Shown: piece by piece, positions 42,963-51,954 of the stretch
How the letters are laid out: each line of letters begins with the position of its first letter
Numbering within the stretch: position 1 is the stretch's first letter
Origin: Bacteroidota bacterium
GTDB lineage: Bacteria > Bacteroidota > Bacteroidia > Bacteroidales > F082
NCBI GenBank assembly: GCA_016715945.1
Contig: JADJXJ010000001.1
Span: 682,001 to 746,000, forward strand
Direction of reading: 5' to 3'
Length of the DNA stretch: 64,000 bases
Notes under the pieces: model-generated
The model's input: only the letters and a program-made list of their open reading frames with translations
Told to the model about the DNA's origin: nothing
Databases searched by the model: none
Made by a program: the position numbers and the translations under genes

Positions 42963-45900
42963 TTAAAGGTTTTGCTCCTGGAATTTGCGTCTCACTTTCA
43001 TTAGTTTATCGCGCTCACCGCTGCGGGCAAGCACGGCATACATAACCGGAACCACCACCATTGTAACTATAGTGCTGAATACCAGACCTCCTATAACCGA
43101 AATACCCATAGGTCGCCAGATTTCGGAACCTTCGCCCGTACTTAATGCCAGCGGTAGCATCCCAAGTATGGTGGTAAAAGCAGTCATGAGCACCGGACGC
43201 AGACGCGAACGGCCGGCATTGGCAATGGCATCATACAAACGTTCTCCGCGGTCGCGCAGCAGGTTGATGAAGTCAACCAGCACAATCCCGTTTTTCACCA
43301 CAATACCGATCAGCAACACCGAACCCAGTGCGGCAATAATGCTGAGCGAAGTGCCTGTGAGCAATAAGGCCAGGATCACTCCTGAAAATGCAAACGGGAT
43401 GGAAAACATGATGATGAATGGCATGGTGAATGATTCGAATTGCGAAGCCATCACAATGAATACCAGCACAATACTGAGAAGCATGAGTAAGCCCAGGTCC
43501 TGAAACGACTCCTGCTGGTCTTTGTAAGCCCCGCCGATCTCAATCATCACATCCTGAGGCACATTGCTTTTGTCCAGATCTTTGATGATCTTTTCTGCCA
43601 GCTGGCCCAGTGTCATGCCATCGGGTTTGGCGCTCACCGTAACCACACGTTCTTTGCGTTTGTGCTGAATGGCTGGCGGCCCCCAGTTTTCGACAATGGT
43701 GCCAAGCTCTTTAAGCTTGATTTTCTTGCCCTGAGGATTGGTGATGCTTATTTCTTCAAGCAACGTAATGTTGTTGCGATACTCCTCGGCCAGGCGGACA
43801 ACAATCTGATATTCGTCGCCCTCTTCTTTGAGCAGCGATGCCACCATGCCACTGATACGGTTGCGAAGCATGCCGCCTACCTGGGCTGTGGTCAGGCCAT
43901 TGGCAGCCAGTTTGTCGCGGTCGAGCACAAACTGCAATTCAGGTTTGTCTTTCTTGCGGCTGATGGTGATGTCTTTGGCTCCGCCCATAGCCAACAACTG
44001 GTTTCTGAAATCTTCCGCAATCCGGTTGGTGGTGTTGAAATCGTAACCAAAAATATCGATGTCAACCATACTTTCGCCACCGAACGACATGCCTCCGCCG
44101 GATGTGGAAACGTTGTAATTGATCACCTCCGGAAACTCGCTCAGGCGCTGGCGCAAACCATCGGCCACCTGCCAAACGGTTCGTTCTCTTTTATCCACAG
44201 GCGCCAGGCGGCTCAGCAGGTTGATGATATTGGAGCCTGATTGTTGGAAAGTGGAAAACATCGCTCCCTCGTCGTCGGAGCCTGCTGTCACAGCCATAAT
44301 TTCGATTTCCGGAAACTCATTAAAAATAATCTGCTCCAGCTTGCGGGCGGTTTTCATGGTTTCTTCCACCCTTGTTCCTGTTTGCAGCTCGATGGTAGCT
44401 GTGATGCGCGACTCGTCGGTCTGAGGCAGGAAGTCGGTGCCCACAAAACGCAAAAGCATCAGCGATCCCACGAAAACAGCCGTGGCTGTGAGCATGGTAA
44501 ATGTTTTGTGTCTAAGGACCCATTTCAGCGTGCTCACATAAAAGTTGTCGAGCCAATTGAGCATGGGCTCAACTGTGCGCTGGTGATGATACCATTTGGG
44601 TTTTGTCTGTTTTGGTTTTAGCCGGAGCAAACGCGACGACAGCATGGGCGTCAGGCTGATGGCAGCAAGGGTGGAGGTGGTCACGGTGATGGTTACAATC
44701 CAACCTAACTGGTTGAATAGCATGCCCGTAAGACCTCCAACCAGCGTCAAGGGGAAGAAAACGGCAACCACTACAAGGGTAGTGACGATTACTGCCAGCC
44801 ATACTTCGTTGGTGGCATAAATGGCAGCTTCTCTCGGGCTGTTGCCTCGTTCGATATGCCGGGTGATATTTTCGAGTACCACAATGGCATCGTCAACCAC
44901 CATACCGATGGCAATCGAAAGTGAGGTGAGCGAGATGACATTGATGGTATTTCCGGTGATAAACAGATAGATGAATGAAACAATGAGCGCAATGGGAATG
45001 GTCAGGATGATGATAAAGGTTGCACGCCACCGGCCAAGGAAGAAGATAACAACAAGCGCCACAAAGATGAAGGCATACATCAGTGTGGTGGCCAGGTTGT
45101 TGATGGAGCCACGGATGAAAGTGGAGGTATCGAGGATTTGTTCCACTTTCACATCAGGCGGCAGGGTAGGGAGGAGCTCGGCCATTTTTTTGTTGATCTC
45201 TCTGGCCACCTTCACGGTGTTGGCGCCCGATTGTTTCATCACAAACAACCTAAGCCCGGTTCTGCCATTGATCTTCTCATCCTGCGATTTGTCTTTCAAC
45301 GAGTCGCGTACCATGGCCACATCTCGCAAATAGATCGGGCGACCGTTGAAATTACCCACTACGATGTCCTGAATTTCCCGGCTTTCGACAAACTCGCCCA
45401 TCACACGCAGCTGGTAATCAAATTGCCCCATGCGGAGGTTACCTGTTGGAACATTGGCGTTTTCAGCAGCAATCGCATTGCCGATTTGCTCGATGGTCAT
45501 GTTGTGGGCTTCGAGTTTCCGGGGGTCAGCTTCCACATATACGACGCGTTTGGGCACGCCAATCATTGATACTGAGCCAACCCCATCCACGCGGTTAAGG
45601 GGGTTGACGATTTTCTCATCCAGAATTTTCTCCAATCCTGGATAACTTTCACCAGCCGTGACTGCATAAAACACAATTGGCATCATGCTGGTGTTGAACT
45701 TAAAAATGGTGGGCCGGTCCACACCCTCGGGCATCCGGTCGTATATCCGGTCGATAACATCCCTGATCTCGTTGGTGGCCTCCGCCAGGTCGGCTCCCCA
45801 GTTAAATTCGATGGTGATCACCGACAGGTTGTCGCTCGAGGTGGAACGCACCATTTTTACCTTATCAACCGTGTTGAGGGCATCTTCCAGACGCTTGGTT

Positions 45901-46088
45901 ACATTGGTTTCGATGTCGGCCGCACTGGCGCCCCTGTAGGTGGTAAGCACGGTGAGAAATGGCGGATCAATTTCGGGATACAGGTCCACCGAGATATTCA
46001 TAAGCGAGTAAATCCCCATCACAATCACGGCGGTAAACACCATGAGCGTGGTGATGGGTTTGTTGACGGCAGATTTGTAGATACTCAT
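42963..46088 (-). CDS. RND efflux transporter permease (HAE1/AcrB-like)
   Basis: The 1041-residue protein has the full AcrB architecture: an N-terminal membrane segment, large periplasmic loops, and 12 membrane segments in all. The proton-relay pair of Asp residues is seen in GMVVDDAIVVLEN near residue 400, as in drug-type pumps; heavy-metal pumps have a different motif. A Tyr/Ile-rich pore region (FEMGGAYKDQQESFQDLGLLM type loop) is present. It should export hydrophobic compounds using proton influx. It is the fourth gene of a TetR-TolC-MFP-RND order and is followed by the PII-like gene. Confidence 0.95.
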   Translation of the reverse strand: MSIYKSAVNKPITTLMVFTAVIVMGIYSLMNISVDLYPEIDPPFLTVLTTYRGASAADIETNVTKRLEDALNTVDKVKMVRSTSSDNLSVITIEFNWGADLAEATNEIRDVIDRIYDRMPEGVDRPTIFKFNTSMMPIVFYAVTAGESYPGLEKILDEKIVNPLNRVDGVGSVSMIGVPKRVVYVEADPRKLEAHNMTIEQIGNAIAAENANVPTGNLRMGQFDYQLRVMGEFVESREIQDIVVGNFNGRPIYLRDVAMVRDSLKDKSQDEKINGRTGLRLFVMKQSGANTVKVAREINKKMAELLPTLPPDVKVEQILDTSTFIRGSINNLATTLMYAFIFVALVVIFFLGRWRATFIIILTIPIALIVSFIYLFITGNTINVISLTSLSIAIGMVVDDAIVVLENITRHIERGNSPREAAIYATNEVWLAVIVTTLVVVAVFFPLTLVGGLTGMLFNQLGWIVTITVTTSTLAAISLTPMLSSRLLRLKPKQTKPKWYHHQRTVEPMLNWLDNFYVSTLKWVLRHKTFTMLTATAVFVGSLMLLRFVGTDFLPQTDESRITATIELQTGTRVEETMKTARKLEQIIFNEFPEIEIMAVTAGSDDEGAMFSTFQQSGSNIINLLSRLAPVDKRERTVWQVADGLRQRLSEFPEVINYNVSTSGGGMSFGGESMVDIDIFGYDFNTTNRIAEDFRNQLLAMGGAKDITISRKKDKPELQFVLDRDKLAANGLTTAQVGGMLRNRISGMVASLLKEEGDEYQIVVRLAEEYRNNITLLEEISITNPQGKKIKLKELGTIVENWGPPAIQHKRKERVVTVSAKPDGMTLGQLAEKIIKDLDKSNVPQDVMIEIGGAYKDQQESFQDLGLLMLLSIVLVFIVMASQFESFTMPFIIMFSIPFAFSGVILALLLTGTSLSIIAALGSVLLIGIVVKNGIVLVDFINLLRDRGERLYDAIANAGRSRLRPVLMTAFTTILGMLPLALSTGEGSEIWRPMGISVIGGLVFSTIVTMVVVPVMYAVLARSGERDKLMKVRRKFQEQNL

Positions 46089-46099
46089 CTCAGTATTGT

Positions 46100-47140
46100 T
46101 TAGTTGTTGACAACCTGTACTTTAGAGCCGTCGAGCAACCTTGCCTGACCTGATACAATTAATTTCTGCCCGGGCTTGAGCTGGTCGCTTTCCACTTCAA
46201 CCATCTCGTTGTAACGTTTGCCGAGTTTCACGGCTATTCTTCTGGCAACGCCGTTTTCTTCAACAAACAGGTATCGGTCGTTCGAACCCTGCAGCTTAAG
46301 CACGGCTATGTCGGGTACAAGCATGGCATTGTCGCGGTCGAGATCGAGGGTGACGCGCACAAACATACCCGGCCGGAGCAGTTCGCCGGCGTTATCAATG
46401 GTAACCTCAATCTGGAAAGTGCGGCTCATCTGGTCAACCACCGGAAAAATATTGGTGACTCGTCCTTTGAACTGTTGTCCGGCATACACATCGCTCCTTA
46501 CATTAGCCTCAATGCCTCGGCGGATGAGCGGGAAATACTTTTCAGAAACCGGAACAAGGGCTTTGAGCTGGTTGATCTGCACCAGCGAGACGATGGCCGG
46601 CTTTCCAACCGAGGGCACGGGTGCGCCGGTATAAACCTCGCCATTTTCGAAGTATTTGCCTGAGATGATCCCTGCGAAAGGCGCACGAAGCTGCGTGTTC
46701 TCGCGGAGAAAAGCAACGTTGTTGCGCAATACCTCAAGCTGCGATTTGAGCTGATCATATTGCTGCTGCGCCACCGAACCAACTTTCCGCAAAGTATCGA
46801 GGCGGCGAAAATCGGTTTCGAGCGTGGCAAGCTGTATCTCGGCCTGACGCAACTGGGTTTGATCCATTTGAACCAGCAGATCGCCTTTGCGAACCCTGCT
46901 GCTAACTTCAACAGATATGCGCTCGATGCGTCCGGGCGATGAAGGCGCAAGGTGCAACTCCTCAAAAGGCATGAGGGTCGCCGTGTATTCCACACTTCGG
47001 GCAATCTCTTGCAAACCAAGCTCCAGGGTCTTGACCGGCTCGATGCGTTCGGCCACTTCAAATTTCTTGCTTTCTTTCTTTCCGCACGATGCAAGCAAGG
47101 CCGGAATCAATAAAACAGGTATGAGATGAATTCGTTTCAT
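46100..47140 (-). CDS. RND efflux periplasmic adaptor lipoprotein
   Basis: The 346-residue protein starts with a lipobox (LLASC) and has the membrane-fusion order: a lipoyl-like beta strand near SPGRIERISVEVSSRVRKGDLLVQMDQ, an alpha-helical hairpin (residues about 100-135), a second lipoyl half near LRAPFAGIISGKYFENGEVY, and beta-barrel and membrane-proximal domains (FQIEVTIDNAGELLRPGMFVRVTLD). It links the RND pump to the TolC channel. Confidence 0.93.
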   Translation of the reverse strand: MKRIHLIPVLLIPALLASCGKKESKKFEVAERIEPVKTLELGLQEIARSVEYTATLMPFEELHLAPSSPGRIERISVEVSSRVRKGDLLVQMDQTQLRQAEIQLATLETDFRRLDTLRKVGSVAQQQYDQLKSQLEVLRNNVAFLRENTQLRAPFAGIISGKYFENGEVYTGAPVPSVGKPAIVSLVQINQLKALVPVSEKYFPLIRRGIEANVRSDVYAGQQFKGRVTNIFPVVDQMSRTFQIEVTIDNAGELLRPGMFVRVTLDLDRDNAMLVPDIAVLKLQGSNDRYLFVEENGVARRIAVKLGKRYNEMVEVESDQLKPGQKLIVSGQARLLDGSKVQVVNN

Positions 47141-47158
47141 GATGTTTATGTTATTGAA

Positions 47159-48457
47159 TTACTTAATGTTACCATTTAATTTGTCGAGCTGAAGCTTGGC
47201 ATTGAGCACCTGCATCATGGCATTCAGATAATCCGACTCTGCCCTGAGGTAGTTGTTGTCGGCCGTGGTCAGATCAAGACCGGATATCATGCCCTGGGCA
47301 TATTTGTTCTGAAGGTTCTGATAAACCCGGCGTGCAACTTCGACGCTTTTTCGCTGGTTCTCGTATTGCTCGATGGCGCTGTTGAGGTTGAACCGCAGTT
47401 GTTTTTCCTGAATACGGAGCTGATCGGTGAGCAGCTCGCGGGTATTCTGCATGTTTTTCTCATCTACCAGCGCCTGTTGTACCTTGTAATGTTTTACACC
47501 ACTCGAGAAAATGGGTATGTTGAGCTGCAGTCCGACCACATTATTTGGTGTCATGTCAAAGTCGGGCTTTAATATTTTGTAGGTGTAGCGGTAATAGCCG
47601 GCAAGCGTAGGCAGGTAAGCGGCGCGTTGCAGGTCGGTCATTTTGCGGCTCATGCGTTCCTGCTGTTTGATCAGGCGATATTCAATCTGGTTTTCAAGCA
47701 ATAATCCCTGAAGCCTGGCCACCGCCTCATAATTGGACTGGAGCAATTGCTCGAGCTGATCAGTCAGCTGCAATTCTGTTTCAGGCTGCAATCCGAGCTG
47801 GAGCCGCAAAAGGTTCAATGCCATCTCGTGCTGGCGCTCGGCCGAGGCCAGGGCATTGCGCAATGCCATCATCTGAACTTCGAGCTGATCCACATTGGTT
47901 TGCTCTATCATTCCCACTGCAGCCAATGCATTGGTTTTTTCGAACAGCTGCTGCATGTTTGCCAAATTCTGGCTGATGATGCGCTGGCTCTCGGCTGTGA
48001 GCAAGGCCATGTAGTAAGCCTCTGTAACTCCGCTAAGTACCTCAAGTTCAGTGCGCTCCCGGCTCAGCTGCGTCAGCTCTTTCGACAGACGGGCCATCTG
48101 CACGCCTACAATGTAATTGCTGCTGAACAGCAATTGCTGCACATTCACAAACAAGTTGCTTGTGGGCTTGATGTCGATCTCGCTTGGGGGCATGTTTTCG
48201 TTGAATCGGATGATGATCTTGGCGCCGAGGGCATTGCTGTAATCGGCATTGGCATTGATCTGTGGCAGACCGTTGGCTATGGCCTCGCGCAACGCCATCT
48301 CGGCCTTGGTAGTGGCATAGCCGGCTGCTTTCATCTGTCGGTTGTGCTCCAATGCATAAGCCCTGGCTTCCGATAAACTGAATACCCTGGCTTCGGCTGC
48401 CGAAGCAAAAAGCGTGGCAGAGAGCAATAATAAAGTAAGTAAGTGCTTGGTTTTCAT
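47159..48457 (-). CDS. TolC family outer-membrane efflux protein
   Basis: The start at 48457 (MKTKHLLTLLLLSATLF) gives a signal peptide and 432 residues. Two internally similar long-helical halves with Gln/Leu/Ala-rich heptads, SLSEARAYALEHNRQMK at the beginning and ATLGLQLNIPIFS-type strands in the middle, are typical of OEP/TolC proteins. The C terminus repeats the helical pattern (ADNNYLRAESDYLNAMMQVLNAKLQL). It forms the outer-membrane exit duct for the pump. Confidence 0.92.
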   Translation of the reverse strand: MKTKHLLTLLLLSATLFASAAEARVFSLSEARAYALEHNRQMKAAGYATTKAEMALREAIANGLPQINANADYSNALGAKIIIRFNENMPPSEIDIKPTSNLFVNVQQLLFSSNYIVGVQMARLSKELTQLSRERTELEVLSGVTEAYYMALLTAESQRIISQNLANMQQLFEKTNALAAVGMIEQTNVDQLEVQMMALRNALASAERQHEMALNLLRLQLGLQPETELQLTDQLEQLLQSNYEAVARLQGLLLENQIEYRLIKQQERMSRKMTDLQRAAYLPTLAGYYRYTYKILKPDFDMTPNNVVGLQLNIPIFSSGVKHYKVQQALVDEKNMQNTRELLTDQLRIQEKQLRFNLNSAIEQYENQRKSVEVARRVYQNLQNKYAQGMISGLDLTTADNNYLRAESDYLNAMMQVLNAKLQLDKLNGNIK

Positions 48458-48462
48458 TATCA

Positions 48463-49083
48463 TTAGATTATGATGTTTGATGCAGAAAAAAATTCGTCCA
48501 TCAGTTTCACCCCACGTTCGGTGCAAATGCCTCTGAAATAGGGGATGAAGATGTTCACAAGCAGTTCGTGATCACCGGGATTGAGCGCCTTTATTCGGGT
48601 ACTCACGTGAATCACGTTCATCATTTCGTGAATGAAATTATCCACAATGGCAATGTTGATCTCGCTGCGGAAAATGCCTTGACTCATGCCTTCGCGCAGC
48701 AACACAAAAGACGCAGAATAGCGCGAAAGGTCACTGTTGTCGGTGTAAAACATCTCCTGTATTCTGTCGATATACTTACCGATGTCTTCAATGAACAGCG
48801 GCGAAACCGAGAGTCGTTTATCCCGCTTGTGTTTCATTATGCGGAACAAGGCCTCCACAACGTGCTCCGAGTCGGAGATGATCTGCAGCATCTCGTTGTT
48901 CTCCCGGGTGATCATCTGCCGGAAAGTTTCGAGCACCAGATTGTCTTTTTGTCCAAACAGCTCGTAAATGGTACGCTTCGACATGCCCAGGTCTGCGGCC
49001 AATCCATCCATGGTCACATTCCGGATACCAACCACAGGAAACAACTCGCAGGCCCTGTTAATCACTTTTTCCCTGGCTTCCAT
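48463..49083 (-). CDS. TetR/AcrR family regulator of the efflux operon
   Basis: The start at 49083 (MEAREKVINRACELF) gives 206 residues. The N-terminal helix-turn-helix is VTMDGLAADLGMSKRTIYELFGQK, the family's pattern. The ligand-binding domain diverges, as usual. It is the first gene of the operon, 5 bases before tolC, and would be expected to repress its own promoter at 49098-49126, although no clear operator was recognised. Confidence 0.93.
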   Translation of the reverse strand: MEAREKVINRACELFPVVGIRNVTMDGLAADLGMSKRTIYELFGQKDNLVLETFRQMITRENNEMLQIISDSEHVVEALFRIMKHKRDKRLSVSPLFIEDIGKYIDRIQEMFYTDNSDLSRYSASFVLLREGMSQGIFRSEINIAIVDNFIHEMMNVIHVSTRIKALNPGDHELLVNIFIPYFRGICTERGVKLMDEFFSASNIII

Positions 49084-49097
49084 GTGAAAAATTTTGG

Positions 49098-49126
49098 CAA
49101 AACTATAAAAATTATTTCGTTTCAAA
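49098..49126 (-). promoter_or_regulatory. Efflux operon promoter
   Basis: TAGTTTTG (49098-49105) with TTTG (49123-49126) 17 bases upstream matches the phylum consensus. The start codon at 49083 lies about 14 bases after the -7 element. Confidence 0.55.
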
Positions 49127-49170
49127 GTTTTTTTTTACAAATTTCACAGAAGTCCGAAAGCCACAGAAAC

Positions 49171-49200
49171 AAAAAAAGCGACTCTGCTGAGCCGCTTTTT
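49171..49200. terminator. Terminator of the M6 protease gene
   Basis: GCGACTC/GAGCCGC with a TGCT loop and A and T runs on each side makes a stem with one mismatch. On the minus strand it follows the M6 protease stop and continues into TTTTTTTG. Confidence 0.85.
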
Positions 49201-49218
49201 CTGGTCTAAAGAACTAAA

Positions 49219-51846
49219 TTAATTGTTTATCAACAGCTTACGGCTTTCTGTCCGCAGGCCGTCAACGACATGGACGAGATAGGTTCCGCTGGTCAGGTTC
49301 ACATTGATCGAGGCATGCGGCCCGGCAATATTGCCTGCATAAACAACGCGTCCGCTCAGGTCGGTAATGGTGACATTCGCCTTTGCAGGTGTGCTGCGCT
49401 GGATGTGTATGTGCCGGCTCCGGGCATCAAAATAAAGCTTTAGTGCTTCTTTTTCAGATTGTTCCGGGGTTGAGACAAATTGTGATACAACCACATTGTC
49501 GATGAGCAACGGATTTCCAAAATAGCTTACGGTTTCGAATGCCAGCCTCACCGATGGCTGTCCGGCCAGCTGGCTCAGATCGATGGTCTGGCAGGGTGCG
49601 CCAAAGCCGCTGCCACACCAGTCGTCGGCTGTTTGGGGCCAGAACACCTGTTGGGTGGGAGGGTGGGTGGCAAAATTGCCGCTTCCGTTTTCGCCATACC
49701 TTGCCAGCGCTGTCCAGGTTTGTCCGCAATCGAGCGAATACAGGATGTTGAGCGAGTCGCTATAGTTGGGATACTGGGCATTCTGGGCATAAGCATGTGA
49801 AAAGCTCAGGTAGGCCGCCTGCATATTGCTGAAATCGAAGGGTTTGGAAATGAGCCTGTCGCGTTGACCAATGGCAAAATAGGTGCGGAAGTTGATGCCT
49901 GCGGCCCAATTGCTGCCATTTCCCTGCACCGGATGCAATTGCCATGTGACACCATTGTCAGGATTGTGGATCTTCCACGAGCCCTCGGTAAAGCTGTTGG
50001 TTTCAAAATCATCTTCGAAATGCCCGGCTTGCGGACCAACCCGAAACCAGTTCTCGAGCACAGTGTTGTGGATGCCCAGGTTGTTCGACACAGTAAGTGC
50101 CAGGGTATAGGTGCCAGGAGCATTGAATTTTACGACCGGAAAACGTGAATTGGCATTGGTGCCATTGAGGAAAGTGAAGTTTGGCGGGTTGATCTGCCAG
50201 GTCCAGGTGTCGGGCAAGCCGGTGGAACGGTCAATCAACTGCACCTGGTCGTCCAGGCAAAGCTCTTTCACATTTGAGCTCGGAATGGCCACCGGTACCT
50301 CGGGAAAGTCCACCCTGAACGACATGGTCGGTCCTACCTGCGAAACATTTGAGATGTAGATTCCGGCTGGACCTCCGTTCTGAAGAAATGCATTTGGATT
50401 GGTAAAGTCATTGAATTCAGTCCTGTTATAATTGGCTCCAAACACGGCATCGTTCAGGTTGCCATTGGCCGACAGGCTGCCGCCAGGTCGGAAGATGTAT
50501 ATTTCATCCGGCGGACCCTGTGCATTGCCGTTGCCCGCAGCCAGATTGATTCTGTAGATCAACAGACCACTCTTGGGTAAGGTGCCATCGAAAGTGCCGG
50601 CTTTTCTGCGGAATTCGAGCAGAAAGAATTCGCTGTTGCTGTTGGGCGAATTGACGCGCCAGACGTTGTTGCTGCTGTTGGATAGGTCTTCGATGGTGTA
50701 CACCCCACTCTGGGTAATCACAGGAATGTTGTCGATCCACCCGCCATACTTGCGTTTCATCCAGGCCCCCATCGACTGTGGTGGGTTGTTGTTGGCTGCC
50801 ATCACATCCCAGGGGCCAACAGGAGTGAGGTCGGTGTTGGTGTAGCGGTAAAGGTCGGGAGCACCAAGTGAATGATACATTTCGTGTGCAATCACCCCCA
50901 CACCACTCGACTGGATACTGGTCTCCAGGTTGAAGTTGTAGTCCCAGACGCGTTTACCGTTGATAAAAGCGGACTGTGTATAAAGCGACCAGCGATGTGG
51001 CCAGAGCAGGGTGCTCCAGGCAGTAGTGCCTCCGCGAACTATAAAAATCACATTGTCAACCCTTCCGTCGTTGTTGTAATCCAGGTTGATGCTTGTGGGA
51101 ACGGGAGAATTGATGTTGATCCAGTTGACTGCATTTACCAGCAAAGTATGCTCGCGCTGAGTACGTTGGTTATCAGTTTGATAGCCATCGGGATTGGTGG
51201 CTGCGTTATAGGGCATGTAATAGCTGCGGGGGAAGATGTCCTGGTAGGAACGCACAATATTATTTTCAGGCACCGGAAAAAAATAGCTCACCAGGTCGAG
51301 CTGGCCGTAGCTGACGGTTTTGAAAAAATTGTACATGCTGTTGTAATCCGGCGGTGTGTTCCTGTTGCACATGTTCCAATAGACCGTGGTGTCGGTGGTA
51401 AACTCGGCCTGATCGGCAAAGCGGATATAAATCACAATGTTGTTGAATTGGCCGATGGCGCGCGATTCGCCCCTTAAGCCTTCGGCAAAACGAAATTCAG
51501 TTTCCCACTTCTGCCGGATAGCCGTGCGCTTCTCGGCCGAAATCATCAGGCCAGGCCGAAGATGTGTGCCGGCCGGATCGATGCTCCCTACGCGGTAATC
51601 CGAAGGCACAAGCTCGTCATCAATCAAGTCAGCATAGTAGTAAAATCCGTCTTCGGGATGCTGTATGATTGTAAACATCTGCGCGTCGTGCAGCCAGTTG
51701 AAAAACTCATCTCCCGTGGCCAGCAGGTGCAAGACACTGCCATCGGGCTGGTTCACCTCCACGGGCTGGTTGTTGAGCCAGGCTGCCCTGAGCCCGGCAA
51801 ATGGAAGGAAAACGAGAAAAATAATTGCGAATAAAAAGTGCTTCAT
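49219..51846 (-). CDS. M6 family metalloprotease with T9SS sorting domain
   Basis: The start at 51846 (MKHFLFAIIFLVFLPF) gives a signal peptide and 875 residues. The zinc site is HEMYH at residues 321-325, followed by SLGAPDLYRY as in immune-inhibitor A-type peptidases. The N-terminal part (GSVLHLLATGDEFFNWLHDAQ) is the usual propeptide-like segment of M6 proteins. C-terminal to the protease are a PKD-like domain (about residue 530-610), a cleaved-adhesin-like domain with FEDDFETNSFTEGSW, and a type A T9SS sorting domain (ANVTITDLSGRVVYAGN to the end). It should be a secreted or surface protease acting with the C25 enzyme at 3789-8663. A TAGATTTG element lies at 51877-51884. Confidence 0.92.
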   Translation of the reverse strand: MKHFLFAIIFLVFLPFAGLRAAWLNNQPVEVNQPDGSVLHLLATGDEFFNWLHDAQMFTIIQHPEDGFYYYADLIDDELVPSDYRVGSIDPAGTHLRPGLMISAEKRTAIRQKWETEFRFAEGLRGESRAIGQFNNIVIYIRFADQAEFTTDTTVYWNMCNRNTPPDYNSMYNFFKTVSYGQLDLVSYFFPVPENNIVRSYQDIFPRSYYMPYNAATNPDGYQTDNQRTQREHTLLVNAVNWININSPVPTSINLDYNNDGRVDNVIFIVRGGTTAWSTLLWPHRWSLYTQSAFINGKRVWDYNFNLETSIQSSGVGVIAHEMYHSLGAPDLYRYTNTDLTPVGPWDVMAANNNPPQSMGAWMKRKYGGWIDNIPVITQSGVYTIEDLSNSSNNVWRVNSPNSNSEFFLLEFRRKAGTFDGTLPKSGLLIYRINLAAGNGNAQGPPDEIYIFRPGGSLSANGNLNDAVFGANYNRTEFNDFTNPNAFLQNGGPAGIYISNVSQVGPTMSFRVDFPEVPVAIPSSNVKELCLDDQVQLIDRSTGLPDTWTWQINPPNFTFLNGTNANSRFPVVKFNAPGTYTLALTVSNNLGIHNTVLENWFRVGPQAGHFEDDFETNSFTEGSWKIHNPDNGVTWQLHPVQGNGSNWAAGINFRTYFAIGQRDRLISKPFDFSNMQAAYLSFSHAYAQNAQYPNYSDSLNILYSLDCGQTWTALARYGENGSGNFATHPPTQQVFWPQTADDWCGSGFGAPCQTIDLSQLAGQPSVRLAFETVSYFGNPLLIDNVVVSQFVSTPEQSEKEALKLYFDARSRHIHIQRSTPAKANVTITDLSGRVVYAGNIAGPHASINVNLTSGTYLVHVVDGLRTESRKLLINN

Positions 51847-51954
51847 GGGTCGAATGGATTGAATATCGGTGGGATGCAAATCTAAACAATATTGATTACC
51901 GCGCTTATAATCGGCGTGCCTTTGCCCTTTTCAATCCGACCACTTGCTGAATAG

